This document shows positions 7,922-16,902 of a stretch of DNA of 64,000 nt, in pieces. How positions within the stretch are numbered: the stretch's first letter is position 1; every line of letters begins with the position of its first letter. The translations under genes were made by a program, and so were the position numbers. The notes below the pieces were generated by a model. The model was given only the letters and a program-made list of their open reading frames with translations. It did no database searches and had not been told where the DNA came from. Source of the stretch: Gaiella sp038230035. Lineage in GTDB: Bacteria > Actinomycetota > Thermoleophilia > Gaiellales > Gaiellaceae. Location of the stretch: contig JBBRNX010000001.1 in the NCBI GenBank assembly GCA_038230035.1, positions 310,001 to 374,000 of the forward strand. The letters are read 5' to 3'.

Positions 7922-9022
7922 ATGTCATTGACGGAAGGAAGGCTGAATCGAGCCGACCTGCTCAAGGCGGGCGCCGCAGGTGCGCTCGGGCTGTCGATCG
8001 CAGGCCCGGCGGCTGCCGCCCGGATGCGACTCGGGTCGACCACGCTGAATTTGCTCACGTGGTCCGACCACTACGCGAACGATCAGCTGAAGGCGGTCAG
8101 CAAGCTGGTCGGCATCCAAGGCCGGCCGACGCTGTTCAGCGACAACGCCGACGCGTACCTGAAGATCAAGCAGACGGGATCCCAGTTCGACATCGTCTCG
8201 GGTGACGCGCTGTGGGTGCCGAAGTACCACAAGGACGGGCTGACGGAGTCGTTCGACCTGTCGTCGCTGCCGGTCTCGAAGCAGCTCTACTCGCTCGCGC
8301 GGCAGTTCCCGTTCTGGAAGGACGGGTCGAACTACATGGGCTACCCGTTCTCGTGGTCGACCGTCCAGATCTACTACAACCCGAAGTACGTCAAGGTGAC
8401 GCCCGACTCGTGGCATGCGCTTCTCGACAAGAAGTACGCCGGGAAGATCTCGCTGGAGAACATTCCGACCGACATGATGGCGATCGCCGGTAGGGCCACA
8501 GGGGCGAAGAAGCCGTACAGCATGACGACGGCCGAGATCTCCCGCGCCAAGGCGTTCCTGAAGGCGTTCAAGCCGAACGTGCTCAAGCTCGCGTCGCAGA
8601 ACAACGAGGTGATCCGGGCGCTTGCCGACGGCTCGGCCTGGATCGGAATCACGAACCTCGGCTCCGACGATCGTGTGAAGGACGCCGGCGGGCCGCTCGT
8701 CAAGCAGGCCTACCCGAAGGAGGGGACGATCGGCTTCATCGACTCCGAGCAGATCGTGAAGGCGTCGAAGAACAAGAGCTCGTTCGAGAAGTTCGAGAAT
8801 GCCATGCAGCAGGCGCCGTGGATCGCGAAGAACTTCCTGACGAACGGTCGTCCGCTGTTCAACGAGAAGGCCTACAAGATCCTCGTCAACCAGGGCCATG
8901 GCGATCGGGCTCGGCGGCTGTTCTACAACAAGCCGCAGAACGCGCTCAAGATGACGCTCAAAGGTCCTGCGGGCAACGAGCAGGCCTACGTCGATGCGTT
9001 CAACGAGGTGTTCGGCGCGTAG
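7922..9022 (+). CDS. potD: Extracellular solute-binding protein of polyamine type (PotD-like)
   Basis: A 366-residue secreted binding protein. Residues 1 to about 35 form a signal peptide (NRADLLKAGAAGALGLSIAG) without a lipobox cysteine or full twin-arginine motif. The mature part has the PotD-type beginning LNLLTWSDHY and the central FPFSW/TVQIYYNPKYV-type segment with aromatic residues that line polyamine sites in relatives. A strong Shine-Dalgarno GAGGAGG at 7909-7915 precedes the ATG at 7922; a GTG at 7919 is too close to it. It should capture the solute outside the membrane for the PotB/PotC-like permeases. The substrate is inferred as a cationic amine. Confidence 0.85.
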   Translation: MSLTEGRLNRADLLKAGAAGALGLSIAGPAAAARMRLGSTTLNLLTWSDHYANDQLKAVSKLVGIQGRPTLFSDNADAYLKIKQTGSQFDIVSGDALWVPKYHKDGLTESFDLSSLPVSKQLYSLARQFPFWKDGSNYMGYPFSWSTVQIYYNPKYVKVTPDSWHALLDKKYAGKISLENIPTDMMAIAGRATGAKKPYSMTTAEISRAKAFLKAFKPNVLKLASQNNEVIRALADGSAWIGITNLGSDDRVKDAGGPLVKQAYPKEGTIGFIDSEQIVKASKNKSSFEKFENAMQQAPWIAKNFLTNGRPLFNEKAYKILVNQGHGDRARRLFYNKPQNALKMTLKGPAGNEQAYVDAFNEVFGA

Positions 9023-9942
9023 TGAGCGACACTGGAGTCACCGCTTCGGTGCCTCCATCCCCGGGCGGTCGTAAGGCCGCCCGGGGGCTTTCGCTCGGCT
9101 GGGCAGGGCAGTACGGCGGGTTTCTCCCGGCGATCGTCCTGTTCGGGGTCTTCTTCGCGGCCCCGCTCGGGCTGATCGTCGCGTACAGCTTCTGGCAGGT
9201 CGTCGACTACAACGTCGTCCACGACTGGACGCTCGACAACTACCGCTACTTCTTCAGCGTCAGCACGTACGCGAAGACGTTCTGGGCCACGATCTGGGTC
9301 TCGGTCGCGGCCACGGCCCTCACCATCGTCATTGCGTTCCCGTTCGCCTACTGGCTCGTTCGCTACGTGCCCAAGCGGCTGCAGAAGCTGTTCCTCGTCC
9401 TCGTCATCCTCCCGTTCTGGACGAGCTACCTGCTGCGTGTGTACGCATGGCTGAACATTCTCGGCCCGGAGGGTGCGATCAATCGCTTCCTGCAGTGGAT
9501 CGGGCTGACGAGTCAGCCGGTCTCCTTCTTCCTCTACGACAGGCCGGCCGTGATCCTCGTGCTGGCCTACCTCTACTTCCCGTTCGCGGCGTTGACGCTG
9601 TACGCGTCGCTCGAGCGCTTCGACTGGGATCAGTTCAAGGCCGCGATGGATCTCGGTGCGACGCCCTTCACCGCGGTGCGCAAGATCATGCTGCCGCAGA
9701 TCAAGCCGGGGATCACGACGAGCGTGATCTTCGTCTTCATCCCGATCCTCGGCGAGTACCTGACGCCGCAACTCGTAGGTGGCGCAAAGGGCGTGATGAT
9801 CGGGAACCTGATCGCGAACTTCTTTGTCGGCGCGCAGTACACCCGTGGCGCCGCCGCCGCGTTGCTGATCACAGCGGTGATCGTCGTCCTTCTCGTCGTC
9901 TTCCGCCGCTCGCTCGAGGTGAGGGATGCCTATGCCCCGTGA
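9022..9942 (+). CDS. potB: ABC transporter permease (PotB-like)
   Basis: A 306-residue inner-membrane permease with about six hydrophobic segments and the cytoplasmic EAA-type loop KAAMDLGATPFTAVRKIMLPQIKPG, the contact point for the ATPase, near residue 215. The GTG at 9022 overlaps the binding protein's TAG stop by 1 bp; longer readings from 8818 lie within the upstream gene. With PotC-like protein it forms the heterodimeric channel of the importer. No unusual features were noticed. Confidence 0.88.
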   Translation: MSDTGVTASVPPSPGGRKAARGLSLGWAGQYGGFLPAIVLFGVFFAAPLGLIVAYSFWQVVDYNVVHDWTLDNYRYFFSVSTYAKTFWATIWVSVAATALTIVIAFPFAYWLVRYVPKRLQKLFLVLVILPFWTSYLLRVYAWLNILGPEGAINRFLQWIGLTSQPVSFFLYDRPAVILVLAYLYFPFAALTLYASLERFDWDQFKAAMDLGATPFTAVRKIMLPQIKPGITTSVIFVFIPILGEYLTPQLVGGAKGVMIGNLIANFFVGAQYTRGAAAALLITAVIVVLLVVFRRSLEVRDAYAP

Positions 9943-10780
9943 GCTCGAGGTCGTCTCGCCACGGGCCGGGCTCATGCGCGCCTTCCTCTCCGGCTGGGCG
10001 GCGCTCGTATATCTCTTCCTGTTCGTGCCGATCGGGCTGCTCGTGGCGTTCAGCTTCAACGCCAACAAGTACGGCACGTTCCCGTTCACCGGCTGGACGA
10101 CGCACTGGTACGGGCAGGTCTTCGGCGACTATCAGATCAAGGACGCGCTGACGACGACGCTGCGGGTCGCGATCTTCGTGACCATCATCAGCACGATCGT
10201 CGGAACGGCGGCAGCGTTTCCGCTTGTGCGCTCGAAGCTGCCATTCCGCAGCGGTGTCCGGGTCGGGATGACGTTGCCGATCATGATCCCCGGGCTGCTG
10301 ATCGGCGTGAGCCTGCTCGTCTTCCTCACGAACGTCTTCCATCTGCAGCTCTCCGTATGGACGGCGATCGTCGGGCAGAGCGTCTACACGACACCCTTCG
10401 TCCTGTTGATCGTGGCGGCGCGCCTGCAGGGCTTCGACCAGTCGCTCGAACGGGCGGCGAGCGATCTTGGCGCGAATACCTTCAACCGCCTCCGGTATGT
10501 GGTGCTGCCGCTGATCGCACCCGCGGTCTTCGCCGGCGCGCTCTTTGCCTTCACCCTTTCCCTCGACGAGTTCATCATCACGCTGTTCCTCATCGGTGGC
10601 TCGAACACGCTGCCGCTCTACATCTACACGCAGGTCAAGTTCGGGATCACGCCCGAGGTGAACGCGCTCGCGACCTTGCTGCTTCTCGCGTCGCTGGTTT
10701 TGATCGTGCTCGCGTTCGTGCTGCCTGTCGCGGCGCGTCGGCTGCGACTTGCGGTTCGCGCGCGTCGCGTCGCGAGCTAG
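9926..10780 (+). CDS. potC: ABC transporter permease (PotC-like)
   Basis: A 284-residue inner-membrane permease with six predicted spans (for example LVYLFLFVPIGLLVAFSF at the N-terminus) and an EAA-like loop RAASDLGANTFNRLRYVVLPL. It overlaps the upstream permease by 17 bp; an ATG at 9932 is an alternative start. It is the last gene of the lacI-potABCD-like operon. Its TAG stop overlaps the stop of the convergent Gfo/Idh gene through a shared CTAG at 10777-10780, so there is no room for a separate terminator between the two operons. Confidence 0.88.
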   Translation: MPMPRELEVVSPRAGLMRAFLSGWAALVYLFLFVPIGLLVAFSFNANKYGTFPFTGWTTHWYGQVFGDYQIKDALTTTLRVAIFVTIISTIVGTAAAFPLVRSKLPFRSGVRVGMTLPIMIPGLLIGVSLLVFLTNVFHLQLSVWTAIVGQSVYTTPFVLLIVAARLQGFDQSLERAASDLGANTFNRLRYVVLPLIAPAVFAGALFAFTLSLDEFIITLFLIGGSNTLPLYIYTQVKFGITPEVNALATLLLLASLVLIVLAFVLPVAARRLRLAVRARRVAS

Positions 10781-11817
10781 ACGTCCGTCCAGGCGCCGCC
10801 GGCCACTGCGCTCGAGACGGCTGCTTCGACGAGTCTGACGCCGCGGTGCCCGTCGGCGAACGTCGGGAACGGGTCATGCGGCTCACCGGCGATCGCGGCG
10901 TAGACGTTGCGGAAGAGGTTTTGGAACGCGCCGCCGTAGCCTTCGCCGTGCCCGGCCGGGTACCGGGATAGTCCGCGCGCCGAAGGGACGTTCGTTGCCG
11001 GGTCCTTGACCACAAGCCGTGGTGCCACGCCGACACCGCGTGCGAGCAGCGTGGTCGGCTCCTCCTGATCCCACGTCCAGCCGCCCGCGGTTCCCTCGCA
11101 CTCGAACAGCAACTGGTTCTTGCGGCCGGCGACGCCCGCGGAGAGCACGAGCGAGCCGGACACGCCCTCTTCGAACCGTAGGAGCAGCGTCGCGTAGTCC
11201 TCGAGCGGTCCGCCGGCGAATGACCGGAAGTCGGCGGCAACCTCGGTCACGTGAAGGCCGGTGACGTGCTCGGCGAGGTCGAGCCAGTGCGTGCCGAGGT
11301 CTCCGACGACGTACGACGGCCCGGAGCGCTCCGGATCGACGCGCCAGCCGGAAGCGGGAAAGAGCGCGTCGTCGCAGACGTAGCGGCCGTGGACGAACGT
11401 GACCTTGCCGATGACGCCGGCGGCTGTTTCGGCCCGCATCTGCTCGACCAGCGGATAGCTGCGGACGTGGTAGCAGGTTGCGCCGACCAGCCCGTGCTCG
11501 GCTGCGGCAGCAACGAGCGCGGCACTCTCGGCGGCCGTGACGGTGAGCGGTTTCTCGCAGACGACGTGGATGCCGCGTTCGAGCGCAGCGAGCGCCTGCG
11601 TCGCGTGACCGTTGTTCGGCGTGCAGACGTGGAGGACATCGACCTGCTCCGCGTCGAGCAATTCGGCGAGGTCGGCGTACGGCCGGCCCTCGCCAAATGC
11701 CTCCGCGCCTTCGAACGTGCGCCCGCAAATTGCTGCGACCTCGACCCCGATCGCGCGCAGCGCGATGGCGTGGACGCGGGCGATGAACCCGGTGCCGACG
11801 ATCGCGGCGCGCGTCAT
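10777..11817 (-). CDS. Gfo/Idh/MocA family oxidoreductase, last gene of the iol operon
   Basis: A 346-residue protein with the Rossmann motif GTGFIARVHAIAL, the catalytic CEKPLTVT block near residue 93, and VGDLGTHWLDLAEH with the conserved Asp/His pair. The ATG at 11817 overlaps the preceding gene's stop by 4 bp, which fixes the start; a longer reading from 11889 lies inside that gene. It is the sixth and last gene of the iolE-iolB-iolD-DegT-Gfo-Gfo operon. It may oxidise the ring hydroxyl of an inositol derivative, so it is an IolG candidate, but the family is too broad to decide. Confidence 0.88.
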   Translation of the reverse strand: MTRAAIVGTGFIARVHAIALRAIGVEVAAICGRTFEGAEAFGEGRPYADLAELLDAEQVDVLHVCTPNNGHATQALAALERGIHVVCEKPLTVTAAESAALVAAAAEHGLVGATCYHVRSYPLVEQMRAETAAGVIGKVTFVHGRYVCDDALFPASGWRVDPERSGPSYVVGDLGTHWLDLAEHVTGLHVTEVAADFRSFAGGPLEDYATLLLRFEEGVSGSLVLSAGVAGRKNQLLFECEGTAGGWTWDQEEPTTLLARGVGVAPRLVVKDPATNVPSARGLSRYPAGHGEGYGGAFQNLFRNVYAAIAGEPHDPFPTFADGHRGVRLVEAAVSSAVAGGAWTDV

Positions 11818-12902
11818 CGAGACGACGCGAGGAACATCTGCGTCAGGACGTCGATGTCGACGCGGGCCTGCTCCGGCGGTGTCCGGCACGGCGTTCCGTC
11901 GACGACGCAGCTGTGGAAGTGGACGAGCTCACGCGAGAACGCCTCGTCGTACGACTCGGCGATCCGCACGTCGTTCGTCCCGTCGGCAGCCTGGCTCCGC
12001 CTGTACACGGTCGGGTACTGCTTCAGCCAGGGTGATGGGAACTCGAGCGTGCGAATCGAGTCCGCGAAGAACAGCGAGATCGTTTCCCGGTACTCGTAGG
12101 TGTCGAGCACCTGGATCCACGCGCCGTCCCAGCGAGCGCCGTTCGCCAGGCGTACGGAGCCGGAGACGGCACGCCCCCCGTTCCACCAGTCGCCGGCAAC
12201 GACTTTGCCGGGGAGCGGCTCTCCCATCTGCTCGAGCAGCCCGTGGACGGCGTTGAGATCGTGGAGGAGGCTGCCGAGGAAGCTCTCCGAGAACGCGCGA
12301 ACCACATCAGGGTGCCCCGACCCGACCGCCGCTTCGACCTGCTCGGCCTCGTCGCGTCGGGTCGCGTCGATCAGATCCTGCGGGATATCGGTGCCGCGGA
12401 CGATCTCGTCCCCGAAATACGGCGCAAACTCGGGGTCGTTGACGACGACGCTGATGTAGCGAAGGTCAGCCGCGGACGCCGGAAGCTCGGCGAGCATCCG
12501 CTCGTACGCCGGATCGTGCCGCTTCATCGTCCCGACTTGGACGACTCTTCCTGCGCGGTCGCGGGCGGCGATGATCGCGTCAGCGTCGGCAAGGGTGATG
12601 CACATCGGCTTCTCGACGAGCACGTGGAGGCCGGCGTCGAGCGCAGCGATCGCGACCTCTGCGTGCGTGCCCGCGGGGGAGCAGATGACGACGGCGTCAA
12701 GCCCTCCAGAGTCGAGCAGCGACCGGTAGTCGGCATGAAGGCCGGCGATCCCGTACCGCGCGCCGAGCGCCTCGCGCACCGTCTGGCTCGGCTCGGCCAG
12801 CCCGACCAGATCGAATCGCTGGCGGTGCGCCGTGAGGTACGGGATGTGCATCGCCTGCGCGATCAGACCCCCTCCGACGACGCCGACCTTCAGCTTCGTC
12901 AA
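11814..12902 (-). CDS. Gfo/Idh/MocA family oxidoreductase, fifth gene of the iol operon
   Basis: A 362-residue dehydrogenase-like protein: Rossmann motif GVVGGGLIAQAMH, catalytic VEKPMCITL block, and an SLLHDLNAVHGLLEQMG block with the D/H pair. The TTG at 12902 is the likely start: it overlaps the aminotransferase stop (TTGA), and the fold begins three residues later. It is more diverged than the other three family members here, with a long insert around residues 150-210 rich in acidic residues. It probably works with the adjacent aminotransferase on the same ring compound, for example by oxidising a cyclitol or de-methylating an O-methyl inosamine as suggested for MocA-type proteins. That role is inference. 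Confidence 0.86.
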   Translation of the reverse strand: MTKLKVGVVGGGLIAQAMHIPYLTAHRQRFDLVGLAEPSQTVREALGARYGIAGLHADYRSLLDSGGLDAVVICSPAGTHAEVAIAALDAGLHVLVEKPMCITLADADAIIAARDRAGRVVQVGTMKRHDPAYERMLAELPASAADLRYISVVVNDPEFAPYFGDEIVRGTDIPQDLIDATRRDEAEQVEAAVGSGHPDVVRAFSESFLGSLLHDLNAVHGLLEQMGEPLPGKVVAGDWWNGGRAVSGSVRLANGARWDGAWIQVLDTYEYRETISLFFADSIRTLEFPSPWLKQYPTVYRRSQAADGTNDVRIAESYDEAFSRELVHFHSCVVDGTPCRTPPEQARVDIDVLTQMFLASSR

Positions 12903-14131
12903 GCGAGCACCGCGGTGGCGACCTTCGTGAAGGCGAGCGCGAGCTCCTCGAGATCCTGCTCGTCGCACAACGGCGACAGGTCGATGTGGATCGCCCGGCC
13001 CGTGAGATCGAGCGTGCGCGGGCAGTCCGGTGGCGGGTTGCCCGCTCTAGTGATGGCGTCGAGTACGGGCTTCCAGTACGGGTAGACGTGGAGATCGATG
13101 AAGTCCGGCGAGTAGACGAGCATTGCGCCGACACCCTCGGCCTTCAGCGCATCGACTGCGTCGGCTGCGAGCTCTTTCGTCTCGGCGAACGCGATGAGGC
13201 AGATTCCGGCATCGCCGGTCTCGTCGGTGCGGCGACGCAGCGTCAGGCCGGGAAGCTCTGCGACGCGCTCGGCGAGCGAGGTCTGGTTCGCACGCATCCG
13301 CTCGAGCAGCCCGTCGAGCCGACCGAGTTGGACGCGGGCGACGGCGCCCTGGAGCTCCGAGGCGCGGAAGTTGTAGCCCGAGAACTGCGGCAGGCCGATT
13401 CCGCGGCGCACCGAGCCCGCGCAGTCGTGGACGTCGATCGCCAGGTCGTAGACGTCCTCGCGATCGGTGATCAAGACACCGCCCTCGCCGGTCGTGATGA
13501 TCTTGTTGAACTGGAGGCTGAAGGCGCCGGCGTCGCCGAAGGTGCCGAGTCGCTGGCCGCCGAAGGTCGCGCCGGCTGCCTGGCAGACGTCCTCTATGAG
13601 CGCGAGGTCGTGGTCGCGCGCGATTGCGGTAAGCGCGTCCACGTCGGCCGGTGCGCCCCGCATGTGCACCGGGAGCAGCGCTTTCGTACGACCTGTGATC
13701 TTCGCCGCGACGTCGTTCGGGTCGAGCGTCAACGAGTCGTCGACTTCCGCGAGCACGGGAATCGCCCCGGTCGCGAGCACGGCATTGGCGGTGGCATTCC
13801 AGGTGTACGCAGGAATGATGACCTCGTCGCCAGGCCCGACCCCTGAGCCGATCAGTCCGCAGATCAGGGCCGACGAGCCGGCGTTGACGGCGAGCGCGTG
13901 CTTGGCGCCGAGGTGCTCCGAGAACTCGCGCTCGAACGTCGCAACCTCGTTCGGCCCGTCGCCGACCCCGTAGTAGCGGAACACGTTCTTGCTGCGGAGT
14001 ACGCGTGTAACGGCTACGACCTCCTCCTCGCCGATCTCCATGCCGCCGGGAAACATCGGCGGCTCGGGGCGAGTGCGGGCCCGAGGGCCGCCGTCGCGGG
14101 CCAGTCGCAACTCGACGCGTGTTTCGGTCAT
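12899..14131 (-). CDS. DegT/DnrJ/EryC1/StrS family PLP aminotransferase in the iol operon
   Basis: A 410-residue PLP-dependent sugar or cyclitol aminotransferase. It shows the family order: NAGSSALICGLIGSG (phosphate contacts), AYTWNATANAV, VEDVCQAAGATF with the PLP-nitrogen aspartate, FNKIITTGEGG with the Schiff-base lysine, and GYNFRASELQGAVARVQLG. The ATG at 14131 is used; an ATG at 14140 is an alternative, and longer readings are low-complexity. The family includes scyllo-inosose aminotransferase (StsC-type), which interconverts scyllo-inosose and scyllo-inosamine. Lying between iolD and two dehydrogenases, it would plausibly run in the catabolic direction and deliver scyllo-inosose to IolE. 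The gap to iolD is 55 bp and contains GCAG/CTGC-rich repeats at about 14156-14180. Confidence 0.88.
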   Translation of the reverse strand: MTETRVELRLARDGGPRARTRPEPPMFPGGMEIGEEEVVAVTRVLRSKNVFRYYGVGDGPNEVATFEREFSEHLGAKHALAVNAGSSALICGLIGSGVGPGDEVIIPAYTWNATANAVLATGAIPVLAEVDDSLTLDPNDVAAKITGRTKALLPVHMRGAPADVDALTAIARDHDLALIEDVCQAAGATFGGQRLGTFGDAGAFSLQFNKIITTGEGGVLITDREDVYDLAIDVHDCAGSVRRGIGLPQFSGYNFRASELQGAVARVQLGRLDGLLERMRANQTSLAERVAELPGLTLRRRTDETGDAGICLIAFAETKELAADAVDALKAEGVGAMLVYSPDFIDLHVYPYWKPVLDAITRAGNPPPDCPRTLDLTGRAIHIDLSPLCDEQDLEELALAFTKVATAVLA

Positions 14132-14186
14132 GCGGGCCATTCTGGACACAGGTCCGCAGTGCTGCAACAGCAGCTGCAACAGCTGC

Positions 14187-16022
14187 TCACCAGCCGACCC
14201 GCTGCCGGCTCTTGCCCTCGATCTGGCGTGTACGAGCGGCGTCGACCTCGGCCCGCTCGGTCTTCTCGGGAACGGCGACCTCCCAGAATGCACCGCCATC
14301 GGTCCAGGCATGCGCTGCGGTCTTGATCGCGATCACCGTCGTGCGATCAGCGGCTCGCGCCCGTGTGAACGCCGCCTCGAGGTCGCCGATGGTGCTGGCT
14401 TCCTCGGCGAGGCAGCCGAGCGCACGAGCGTGCGCCACCCAGTCGACTTCGACACGATTCGGGCCGACGTCGTCGAACATGTTGTTGAACGGCACGTTTC
14501 CCTCGCCGAGCTGCAGGCGGTCGATCACGGCATAGCCGCCGTTGTCGCACAGCACGACAATCAGCTTGGTCCCGGCGATGACCGAGCTGAGGAGGTCGGA
14601 GTTCAGCATCAGGTAGGAGCCGTCGCCGACGAAGCAGATCACCTCGCCGTCGCGCCGTGCCATGCGCGCTCCCCAGGCTCCCGCGATCTCGTAGCCCATG
14701 CACGAGAAGCCGTACTCGCAGTCGAACGTCGCGATTCCCTTCGAGAGCCAGTTGATGTTCAGCTCGCCGGGGAGTCCGCCAGCGGCAGTCAGGGCGTAGT
14801 CGTCGGCTCCAGCCAGGCGGTTCACGGCTCCGACCACCTGCGCGTACGTCACGGGGCCGGCGGCGGACGCTGTGTTGACTGCGATGAAGGAATGGAACCC
14901 GTCGTGCTCGGCGCGCACACGCTCGACCCACGCGGGCTCCGCGATCCAGCCGGAGAGCTGTGTGTCGAGCTCGCTCAAGCCTTCGCGCGCGTCGGCGACG
15001 AGCGGCAGGGCGAGATGCTTCGTCGCGTCGAAGCGCCCGACGTTGAGCGTGACGATCCGGGTGTCTTCACCGAAGACCGTCCACGAGCCGGTCGTGAAGT
15101 CCTGCAGTCGTGTTCCGACCGCGAGCACGACATCTGCCTCTGCCGCCAGCCGGTTCGCGTGGTCGCAACCCGTGACGCCGATCGGCCCTACGTAGAGCGC
15201 GTGGTCGGCGAGAAGGCACGACTTGCCGGCGACGGTCTCCGCGACGGGAATGGCGTGCGCCTCGGCGAAGGCGCGCAGCTCGTCTTCGGCAAGTGAGTAG
15301 TGGACGCCGCCGCCCGCGACGATAAGCGGTCGGCGAGCCGACCGGAGCGCAGCGGCCACGGCTTCGAGCTGCCGCCGGTCGGCGCGTGGGCGCCGTAGTT
15401 CGTGGATACGGGTCTCGAACAGCGCCGTCGGGTAGGCGTACGTCTCGGCCTGCACGTCTTGCGGCAGGCCGATGAACGCTGGGCCGCAGTCAGCCGGGTC
15501 GAGCATCGTCTCCACGGCGAGCGGCAGCGACTGCGCGACCTGCTCCGGCCGGACGATGCGATCCCAGTAGCGCGTAACAGCCCGGAACGCGTCGTTGACC
15601 GTGACGGAAGGCGCGTCGAAGTGCTCCACCTGCTGCAGCACCGGATCGGGGATCCGGCTCTGGAACGTGTCGCCCGCGAGGATCAGGATCGGCAGGCGAT
15701 TGGCGTGCGCGACTCCGGCTGCGGTCACCATGTTCGTGGCGCCAGGCCCGACGGACGACGTCGCGACCATGATCTGCCGTCGTCGCTTCGCTTTCGCGAA
15801 CGCGACCGCGGCGTGGGCCATCCCCTGCTCGCTCTGCCCGCGGTACGTCGGAAGCGAGTCGCGCGCCTCTTCGAGAGCGGCGCCGAGGCACGTCACGTTC
15901 CCGTGCCCGAAGATCGCGAACACGCCCGGGAAGAGCGGGACCTCCTCGCCGTCGACGATTGTGCGTTGGGCGATCATGAAACGGACGATCGCTTCCGCTG
16001 TCGTCAGCTCGACGGTCTTCAC
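14187..16022 (-). CDS. iolD: 3D-(3,5/4)-trihydroxycyclohexane-1,2-dione hydrolase (IolD)
   Basis: A 611-residue thiamin-diphosphate enzyme that opens the ring of the diketo-inositol made by IolE. It has the three-domain acetolactate-synthase-like layout: the activating glutamate in RGQSEQGMAHAA, a GPGATNMVTA block, and the ThDP-Mg motif GDGSYLMLNSDL with the following CDNGGYAVIDRLQ. The IolD-specific NMFDD/NRVEVDWVAHA region is present. The GTG at 16022 overlaps the iolB stop (GTGA), and a longer reading to 16082 lies inside iolB. Length and motif order agree with the family. Confidence 0.93.
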   Translation of the reverse strand: MKTVELTTAEAIVRFMIAQRTIVDGEEVPLFPGVFAIFGHGNVTCLGAALEEARDSLPTYRGQSEQGMAHAAVAFAKAKRRRQIMVATSSVGPGATNMVTAAGVAHANRLPILILAGDTFQSRIPDPVLQQVEHFDAPSVTVNDAFRAVTRYWDRIVRPEQVAQSLPLAVETMLDPADCGPAFIGLPQDVQAETYAYPTALFETRIHELRRPRADRRQLEAVAAALRSARRPLIVAGGGVHYSLAEDELRAFAEAHAIPVAETVAGKSCLLADHALYVGPIGVTGCDHANRLAAEADVVLAVGTRLQDFTTGSWTVFGEDTRIVTLNVGRFDATKHLALPLVADAREGLSELDTQLSGWIAEPAWVERVRAEHDGFHSFIAVNTASAAGPVTYAQVVGAVNRLAGADDYALTAAGGLPGELNINWLSKGIATFDCEYGFSCMGYEIAGAWGARMARRDGEVICFVGDGSYLMLNSDLLSSVIAGTKLIVVLCDNGGYAVIDRLQLGEGNVPFNNMFDDVGPNRVEVDWVAHARALGCLAEEASTIGDLEAAFTRARAADRTTVIAIKTAAHAWTDGGAFWEVAVPEKTERAEVDAARTRQIEGKSRQRVGW

Positions 16023-16867
16023 AGTCTCGGCCCGGCCGCCGTCGTCATCGGGCAGCGTGGGTCGGTGTCTTGACCAGCCCATGAGTCACGGATCCATGCA
16101 TGCGGCGGATCGTCGGCAATCGCCATGAGCCGCTCCTCCGCGGGCCCCGCCATGACGTTGAGGTAGTAGAGGGGATAGCCGGGCGCCGCGACGGAGGGGC
16201 CGTGGTACCCGCGCGGCACGAGGAAGACGTCGCTGTCGCCGACCGCGACTGTCGCGTCGATCGAGCGGTCGGCCGTATAGGTCCTGTGGAGCGCGAGACC
16301 GTCCGCCGCATACGCCGTCGTCCCCGCTCTGCCGACGCGGAAGTAGTAGATCTCCTCGTTCCAGACCGGGCTGCCGGCGGTGTCGTCGTGCTTGTGCGGC
16401 GGGTATGAGGACCAGTTGCCGTCCGGCGTGTAGACCTCGCAGCAGATCAGCTTGTCTGCGCCGGAAAACGCCTCCGGCGTCATGAAGTTCGTCACCTGAC
16501 GAGTCGCCTGCCCGGCGCCGCGGAGCTCGACCTCGACCTCTTCGGCAGCGACTCGCACAGCGTCGAAGCGGCGCGTGGCGCGCGACGAGGCGACTGCGAG
16601 CTCGCAGCCTTCGGCGCTCGAGAGCCGGAGCTCGGAGTCGATCGGCGCGTAGACCCAGTCCGTCACGCGCGCGAACACGGTCTCGCGCCCTTCGAGCTCG
16701 AGCCGTCGACCGTCCACCTCGACGATCGAGCTGCCTCCCGAGAGCGGCACGATCGCCATCTCCTCGTCGCCCGTGGCAAGTGTGACCGATCCAGCCGGCG
16801 GGAGCCGAACGACTCGCAGGCCGCAGTAGCTCCAACCGGCCGACTCCGGAGTGACGGCGATCGACAC
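16019..16867 (-). CDS. iolB: 5-deoxy-glucuronate isomerase (IolB)
   Basis: A 282-residue bicupin isomerase that converts 5-deoxy-glucuronate to 5-dehydro-2-deoxy-gluconate. The diagnostic block WSSYPPHKHD with metal-binding histidines is at about residue 155, followed by EEIYYFRV, TADRSIDATVAV, VPRGYHGPSV and YYLNVMAGP, all typical of IolB. The start is uncertain. The GTG at 16867 is the first usable start codon, yet the in-frame codons just upstream (16897-16868) read STHELHLPAVDG, which resembles the usual IolB N-terminus. No ATG, GTG or TTG is found in that frame there. Confidence 0.92.
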   Translation of the reverse strand: MSIAVTPESAGWSYCGLRVVRLPPAGSVTLATGDEEMAIVPLSGGSSIVEVDGRRLELEGRETVFARVTDWVYAPIDSELRLSSAEGCELAVASSRATRRFDAVRVAAEEVEVELRGAGQATRQVTNFMTPEAFSGADKLICCEVYTPDGNWSSYPPHKHDDTAGSPVWNEEIYYFRVGRAGTTAYAADGLALHRTYTADRSIDATVAVGDSDVFLVPRGYHGPSVAAPGYPLYYLNVMAGPAEERLMAIADDPPHAWIRDSWAGQDTDPRCPMTTAAGPRL

Positions 16868-16902
16868 GCCGTCGACTGCGGGCAGATGAAGCTCGTGCGT
16901 GC

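Noticed and set aside
13989..15296. 435-codon plus-strand frame opposite the aminotransferase and iolD
   Set aside because: It crosses the end of one real gene and the start of another on the other strand, has no ribosome-binding site and shows no domain.
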